The position numbers were made by a program, and so were the translations under genes. The notes beneath the pieces are model-generated. The model ran no database searches and was not told the DNA's origin. It worked only from the letters and a program-made list of their open reading frames with translations. A DNA stretch of 9,683 nucleotides, from the NCBI GenBank assembly GCA_023430425.1, contig JAEZAR010000465.1:1-9683 (forward strand), read 5' to 3'. This DNA comes from Actinomycetes bacterium (GTDB lineage Bacteria; Actinomycetota; Actinomycetes; Actinomycetales; Cellulomonadaceae). The stretch's first letter is position 1, and each line of letters begins with the position of its first letter. Below, piece after piece: positions 5,530 through 9,683 of the stretch.

Positions 5530-7340
5530 GCGAGAGCCCCACGCGCGACGCCGCCGACGAGCCGGTCGGGACCCCCACCTCCCCGGCGCCCCCCACCCCG
5601 GCGCCGACCTCGGCGGACGACCTGCCCGATGCCGTCGCCGCCGAGCCCGAGCCGGAGGCTGCGGTCCAGCCCGAGCCGGGGGCCGAGGCGACCCCCGAGC
5701 CGGAGGCCACCACCGAGGTGTCTCCCGAGCCCGAGCCGGAGGCCACCACCGAGGCGGCACCCGAGCCCGAGCCCGAGCCCGAGCCGGAGGCCGAGGTCCA
5801 GCCCGAGCCGGAGGACACCACCGAGGTGTCTCCCGAGCCCGAGCCGGAGGCCGAGGTCCAGCCCGAGCCCGAGGCGGAGGCCACCACCGAGGTGTCTCCC
5901 GAGCCCGCGCCCAGCACCGAGGCGACGCCGTCCTCGGCTCCGAAGCCTGCGCCCGTCCCCCGCCCGACGCCCCGGCCGACGGCGGTCCCCCGCCCGCCGA
6001 AGGGCCGGCCCGTCACGCCGGCCGTGGTCGCCCCTCATGCCGCGCCGACCGTCCCCGCCCCGCCCGACCTGTCCGAGGCGGAGCAGGCCGAGGCCGCTGC
6101 CTTCGGCCGCGTCGCCGAGGACGGCACCGTGTGGGTGCGCGAGGCCTCCGGCGAGCGCGAGGTCGGTCAGTACCCGGGCGCCGACCCGGCCGAGGCCATC
6201 GCCTTCTACGTGCGCCGGTTCGCCGACCTGAACGCCAAGGTCGGTCTCTTCGAGACCCGGCTCACCGCCGCGGACCTGCCGGTCAAGGAGATCGACTCGA
6301 CGCTCGAGCACCTCGCGGCCGAGCTGGAGGCCCCGGCTGCCGTCGGCGACCTCGACGCGCTCCGGGGCCGGCTCGAGGGGCTGCGTGCCCAGGCGGCCGA
6401 GCGTCGCGCGGCCGCCGAGGCCGAGCGGGCGGCCGCGCGTCAGGCCGCTCTCGAGGCACGCACCGCGCTGGTGGAGGCGGCGGAGAAGATCTCCGGGACG
6501 GACCCCGCCAAGATGCAGTGGCGGCCCGCGGGCGAGCAGCTGCGCGTGCTCCTCGACCAGTGGAAGGACGCCCAACGCCACGGGCCGCGCCTGGACCGTC
6601 CCTCGGAGGACGCGCTCTGGAAGCGCTTCAGCCACGCGCGGTCGACCTTCGACCGGGAGCGGCGGCGCTGGTTCGCCGAGCTCGAGAAGGCGAACCAGAG
6701 CTCGCGGGAGACCAAGGAGCGGATCGTGGCCGAGGCGGAGGCGCTCACCTCGAGCACCGACTGGGGCGCCACGTCGGCGGCGTACCGCGAGCTCATGACC
6801 CGGTGGAAGGCCGCGGGCCGCGCGAACCGCAAGGACGACGACGCGCTCTGGGCCCGCTTCCGCGCCGCCCAGGACGCGTTCTTCGCCGCCCGGGACTCGC
6901 ACAACAAGGCGACCGACGCCGAGTACTCCGCCAACCTCGAGGCCAAGCTCGCCCTGCTCGAGGAGGCGGAGCGGCTCGTCCCGGTGACCGACCTCGCCGC
7001 TGCGAAGGCCGCGCTCCGCTCGCTGCAGGACCGGTGGGAGCGTGTGGGCAAGGTGCCCCGTGCCGACGTCCAGCGCGTCGAGGGACGCCTGCGCGCCGTC
7101 GAGCAGGCGGTCCGCGACGCCGAGCAGTCGCGATGGCAGCGGACCAACCCGGAGACCCGGGCGCGCGCCGAGGGCGCCGCGGCACAGCTCGTGTCCGCGA
7201 TCGCGGCCATCGAGGCCGACCTCGCGGCCGCACGCGACGCCGGGAACACCCGCAAGGTCAAGGAGCTCGAGGAGTCGCTGGCGGCACGCCGGGCATGGCT
7301 CGAGCAGGTCGAGCGGGCGGCGGCGGAGGCGCGCGGCTGA
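5526..7340 (+). CDS. DUF349 repeat protein with Glu/Pro-rich N-terminus
   Basis: A 604-residue protein of unknown function starting at a GTG inside the cyclophilin stop (GTGA overlap), which suggests translational coupling; GGGAG (5511-5515) and AGG (5519-5521) are the available ribosome-binding sites. Parts in order: a Pro/Thr/Ala start; an acidic Glu-Pro block (about 40-135); a short basic Pro-rich block (140-161, [13 protein letters not shown]); a small globular-looking segment (190-250, with [20 protein letters not shown]); an Ala/Glu/Arg coiled coil (about 255-320); and three DUF349-like helical repeats. These are at about 316-388 ([20 protein letters not shown]), 394-460 ([16 protein letters not shown]) and 470-535 (degenerate, [10 protein letters not shown]). 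A final helix ends at 604. No signal peptide or membrane segment is seen, so it is probably cytoplasmic. DUF349 genes next to rel are, as I recall, common in Streptomyces and Micrococcales; M. tuberculosis lacks one at this place. The rel neighbourhood hints at translation or stress roles but proves nothing. Confidence 0.92.
   Translation: MSESPTRDAADEPVGTPTSPAPPTPAPTSADDLPDAVAAEPEPEAAVQPEPGAEATPEPEATTEVSPEPEPEATTEAAPEPEPEPEPEAEVQPEPEDTTEVSPEPEPEAEVQPEPEAEATTEVSPEPAPSTEATPSSAPKPAPVPRPTPRPTAVPRPPKGRPVTPAVVAPHAAPTVPAPPDLSEAEQAEAAAFGRVAEDGTVWVREASGEREVGQYPGADPAEAIAFYVRRFADLNAKVGLFETRLTAADLPVKEIDSTLEHLAAELEAPAAVGDLDALRGRLEGLRAQAAERRAAAEAERAAARQAALEARTALVEAAEKISGTDPAKMQWRPAGEQLRVLLDQWKDAQRHGPRLDRPSEDALWKRFSHARSTFDRERRRWFAELEKANQSSRETKERIVAEAEALTSSTDWGATSAAYRELMTRWKAAGRANRKDDDALWARFRAAQDAFFAARDSHNKATDAEYSANLEAKLALLEEAERLVPVTDLAAAKAALRSLQDRWERVGKVPRADVQRVEGRLRAVEQAVRDAEQSRWQRTNPETRARAEGAAAQLVSAIAAIEADLAAARDAGNTRKVKELEESLAARRAWLEQVERAAAEARG
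5641..5930 (+). repeat. In-frame Glu/Pro coding repeats in the DUF349 gene
   Basis: Imperfect repeats of Glu-Pro pairs with interspersed TTEVSPEP and AEVQPEPE units. At DNA level a 36-bp stretch beginning ACCACCGAGGTGTCTCCC is identical at 5709-5744 and 5817-5852, and its first 25 bp recur from 5883. A second unit, GAGGTCCAGCCCGAGCC, occurs twice (from 5793 and from 5852). All three TTEVS units keep the same TCT serine codon, unusual in such a GC-rich gene, which points to recent copying rather than slow convergence. Confidence 0.85.
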
Positions 7341-7354
7341 CCTCCGGCCGCGCG

Positions 7355-7370
7355 CCCGCCCGGGGGCGGG
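7355..7370. terminator. GC-rich hairpin between convergent DUF349 and rel genes
   Basis: CCCGCC (7355-7360), loop CGGG, then GGCGGG (7365-7370): a perfect 6-bp G+C stem filling the end of the 30-bp gap between the DUF349 stop (7338-7340) and the rel stop (7371-7373). It works identically on both strands and could end both transcripts. There is no T-tract on either side, as often in high-GC actinobacteria, so Rho-assisted ending is equally possible. Confidence 0.45.
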
Positions 7371-9683
7371 TCAGGCCCGGGTGGCCGGGAGCTCGCCCGC
7401 CCGGGACCCGGTGATCCGGTAGACGTCGAACACGCCGTCCACTTTGCGCACCGCCGCGAGCACCGAGTTCAGGTGGGCCGGGTCCGCCATCTCGAAGATG
7501 AAGCGTGACATCGCCACGCGGTCGCGCGTCGTCGTCACGGTGGCCGACAGGATGTTGACGTGGTGGTCCGAGAGGACCCTCGTGACGTCCGAGAGCAGCC
7601 GCGACCTGTCGAGCGCCTCGACCTGGATCTGCACGAGGAACAGGGTGTTGGGGCCCACGTCCCAGTCGACGTCGACCATCCGCTCGGGCTGCGCGCGCAG
7701 ACCCTCCACGTTCCCGCAGTCCGCGCGGTGCACGCTGACCCCGGCGCCCCGGGTCACGAACCCGACGATCTCGTCACCGGGGACCGGCGTGCAGCACTTG
7801 GCGAGCTTGGCCCACACGTCGGAGACCCCACGGACGACGACCCCCGCGTCGCCGCTGCGCACCCGCGGCTGGCGGCCCGGCCGGGCGGTCTCGGCGACGT
7901 CCTCCTCCGTGCCCTGCTCGCCGCCCATCGACTGGACCAGCCGGTGGACCACGGTCGCGGCGGAGACCTGGCCCTCGCCGATCGCGGCGTAGAGCGACGA
8001 GACGTCCGCGTACCGCATCTCGTTGGCGAGGACGACCATCGCCTCGTGGGTGAGCAGCCGCTGGATCGGCAGGTTCTGCTTGCGCATCGCCTTGGCGATC
8101 GCAACCTTGCCGTGCTCGATGGCCTCCTCGCGGCGCTCCTTGGAGAACCACTGGCGGATCTTGTTGCGGGCCCGGGGGCTCTTGACGAAGGTCATCCAGT
8201 CCCGGCTGGGCCCCGCCGCCTCGGAGCGGGAGGTGAGGATCTCGACGACGTCGCCGTTCTCGAGCGGTGAGTCCAGCGGGACCAGGCGCCCGTTGACCCG
8301 CGCACCCATCGTGCGGTGGCCGACCTCGGTGTGGACGGCGTACGCGAAGTCGACCGGCGTGGAGCCGGCCGGCAGCGCCTGGACGTCGCCCTTCGGTGTG
8401 AAGGCGAAGACCTCCTGCCCCCGGATCTCGAACCGGAGCGAGTCGAGGAACTCGGTGGGGTCCGCGGTCTCCTGCTGCCAGTCCACCAGCTGCCGCAGCC
8501 AGGCCATCTCGCCCGTGCCCTCGGTCGCGGCCCCGCCCTTGGCCGTCTCCTTGTACTTCCAGTGCGCCGCGACGCCGTACTCCGCCCGCCGGTGCATGTC
8601 GTGGGTACGGATCTGGATCTCGACGGGCTTGCCCCCGGGCCCGATCACCGTCGTGTGCAGCGACTGGTACATGTTGAACTTGGGCATCGCGATGTAGTCC
8701 TTGAACCGGCCGGGGACCGGGTTCCACCGCGCATGGAGGGCGCCGAGCGCCGCGTAGCAGTCCCGCACCGTGTCGACCAGCACCCGCACACCGACGAGGT
8801 CGTAGATGTCGGCGAAGTCGCGACCGCGGACGATCATCTTCTGGTAGATCGAGTAGTAGTGCTTCGGGCGGCCCGTGACGGTGGCCTTGACCTTGGCCGT
8901 GCGCAGGTCCGCGACGACGCGCTCCCGCACGACGGAGAGGTACTCGTCCCGGGCGGGGGCGCGCTCCGCGACCAGGTGCACGATCTCCTCGTAGACCTTC
9001 GGGTAGAGGGTGGCGAAGGCCAGGTCCTCCAGCTCCCACTTGATCGTGTTCATGCCGAGCCGGTGGGCCAGGGGCGCGTAGATCTCGAGCGTCTCGCGCG
9101 CCTTGCGGCGCGCGGACTCCTGGGGCACGAAACGCCAGGTCCGTGCGTTGTGGAGCCGGTCGGCCAGCTTGATGACGAGCACGCGGATGTCCCGCGACAT
9201 CGCCACCACCATCTTGCGGACCGTCTCCGCCTGGGCGGCGTCGCCGTAGGAGACCCGGTCGAGCTTCGTCACGCCGTCGACGAGGCCTGCGATCTCGTCG
9301 CCGAAGTCCGCCCTGAGCTGGTCCAGGGAGTACTCCGTGTCCTCGACGGTGTCGTGGAGGAGGGCGGCGGCCAGCGTCGGCGGCGTCATCCCGAGGTCGG
9401 CGAGGATCGTCGCCACCGCCACCGGGTGCGTGATGTAGGGGTCGCCGCTGCGGCGGGTCTGGCCGCGGTGGGCCTGCTCCGCGGTGACGTACGCGCGCTC
9501 GAGGATGGCGACGTCGGCCCGCGGGTGGTTCGCCCGGACCGCGGCCAGGAGAGGCTCGAGCACCGGGGACGCGCCCGACGACCGGGCGCCGAACCGCACC
9601 AGCCGCGACCGGACGCGGTTCGAGGTGGACGCGCTCGGGGCGGGCTCGTTGCCCGGCGCGCGCGGCGCGGGCATCGCGAGCAC
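7371..9683 (-). CDS. rel: Bifunctional (p)ppGpp synthetase/hydrolase Rel (5' end at window edge)
   Basis: Ribosome-associated long RSH enzyme that makes and degrades (p)ppGpp in response to uncharged tRNA. Numbering from the GTG at 9683: hydrolase HD domain (about 55-210) with His86, His110-Asp111, Glu114-Asp115 and [10 protein letters not shown] (173-182); synthetase domain (about 245-375) with [13 protein letters not shown] (271-283), YDLVGVR (294-300), [20 protein letters not shown] (325-344) and EIQIRT (355-360); TGS domain (424-482, [17 protein letters not shown]); helical region; zinc-finger/RIS domain with [10 protein letters not shown] (629-638), His652 and Cys656; C-terminal ACT domain (about 670-757). 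The intact HD motif and RFKD, rather than the acidic version of E. coli RelA, indicate both activities. Long Rel proteins are about 750-850 residues, so the 770 here is nearly or fully complete. The GTG at 9683 is simply the last codon in the window; ATG at 9674 is an alternative and the true start may lie outside. Its promoter is not in view. Confidence 0.97.
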   Translation of the reverse strand: MLAMPAPRAPGNEPAPSASTSNRVRSRLVRFGARSSGASPVLEPLLAAVRANHPRADVAILERAYVTAEQAHRGQTRRSGDPYITHPVAVATILADLGMTPPTLAAALLHDTVEDTEYSLDQLRADFGDEIAGLVDGVTKLDRVSYGDAAQAETVRKMVVAMSRDIRVLVIKLADRLHNARTWRFVPQESARRKARETLEIYAPLAHRLGMNTIKWELEDLAFATLYPKVYEEIVHLVAERAPARDEYLSVVRERVVADLRTAKVKATVTGRPKHYYSIYQKMIVRGRDFADIYDLVGVRVLVDTVRDCYAALGALHARWNPVPGRFKDYIAMPKFNMYQSLHTTVIGPGGKPVEIQIRTHDMHRRAEYGVAAHWKYKETAKGGAATEGTGEMAWLRQLVDWQQETADPTEFLDSLRFEIRGQEVFAFTPKGDVQALPAGSTPVDFAYAVHTEVGHRTMGARVNGRLVPLDSPLENGDVVEILTSRSEAAGPSRDWMTFVKSPRARNKIRQWFSKERREEAIEHGKVAIAKAMRKQNLPIQRLLTHEAMVVLANEMRYADVSSLYAAIGEGQVSAATVVHRLVQSMGGEQGTEEDVAETARPGRQPRVRSGDAGVVVRGVSDVWAKLAKCCTPVPGDEIVGFVTRGAGVSVHRADCGNVEGLRAQPERMVDVDWDVGPNTLFLVQIQVEALDRSRLLSDVTRVLSDHHVNILSATVTTTRDRVAMSRFIFEMADPAHLNSVLAAVRKVDGVFDVYRITGSRAGELPATRA

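Noticed and set aside
5364..6902. Long minus-strand open frames opposite the cyclophilin and DUF349 genes, including a Gly/Ser/Ala-rich one (6016-5501)
   Set aside because: They mirror the Glu/Pro codon repeat of the plus strand and show no family motif; the plus frame has clear DUF349 and cyclophilin signatures.
7560..8270. Plus-strand open frames opposite rel
   Set aside because: They are antisense to conserved ACT, zinc-finger and TGS regions of Rel and have no motif of their own.

Overview
This is a GC-rich window with housekeeping genes of an actinobacterium. The neighbourhood rel - cyclophilin - metallo-beta-lactamase-fold hydrolase - hisS - aspS is the conserved actinobacterial arrangement. 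From memory, Mycobacterium tuberculosis has relA, ppiB, a glyoxalase-II-like gene and hisS as neighbours, with aspS a little further on. A DUF349 gene between cyclophilin and rel, and the particular HisRS and AspRS sequence types, suggest a Micrococcales-like member such as a Cellulomonas relative. That placement is inference from protein motifs only.

Layout: aspS runs leftward from a GTG at 1770 and leaves the window a few residues before its expected stop. A small Rv1155-like F420/flavin split-barrel gene (1879-2343, +) diverges from it. The PPOX-type gene then converges on hisS. Their short gap holds five tandem 17-bp repeats, the last of which covers the hisS stop codon. hisS (3837-2422, -) lies 32 bp downstream of the MBL-fold hydrolase gene (4547-3870, -), probably as one transcript. 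A 199-bp divergent spacer (4548-4746) carries candidate -10 boxes on both strands. To its right is a two-gene unit: a membrane-anchored cyclophilin (4747-5529, +) and, overlapping it by four bases, a long coiled-coil DUF349 protein with a Glu/Pro repeat N-terminus (5526-7340, +). It converges on the bifunctional (p)ppGpp synthetase/hydrolase rel (9683-7371, -) across a GC-rich hairpin. The 5' end of rel lies at or beyond the window edge.

Functionally the region groups aminoacylation (Asp, His) with the stringent-response enzyme that senses uncharged tRNA on the ribosome, plus extracytoplasmic protein folding and a thioester-hydrolase-like enzyme. I see no RNA gene, insertion sequence, phage gene or CRISPR array, and no gene-free stretch above 300 bp. 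I found no convincing new multi-gene system. The points most worth a second look are the 17-bp repeat array, the coupled cyclophilin-DUF349 pair with its recently expanded repeat, the two active-site-flanking cysteines of the cyclophilin, the eukaryote-like HisRS, the AspRS residue suggesting a non-discriminating enzyme, and a probable leaderless hydrolase mRNA.
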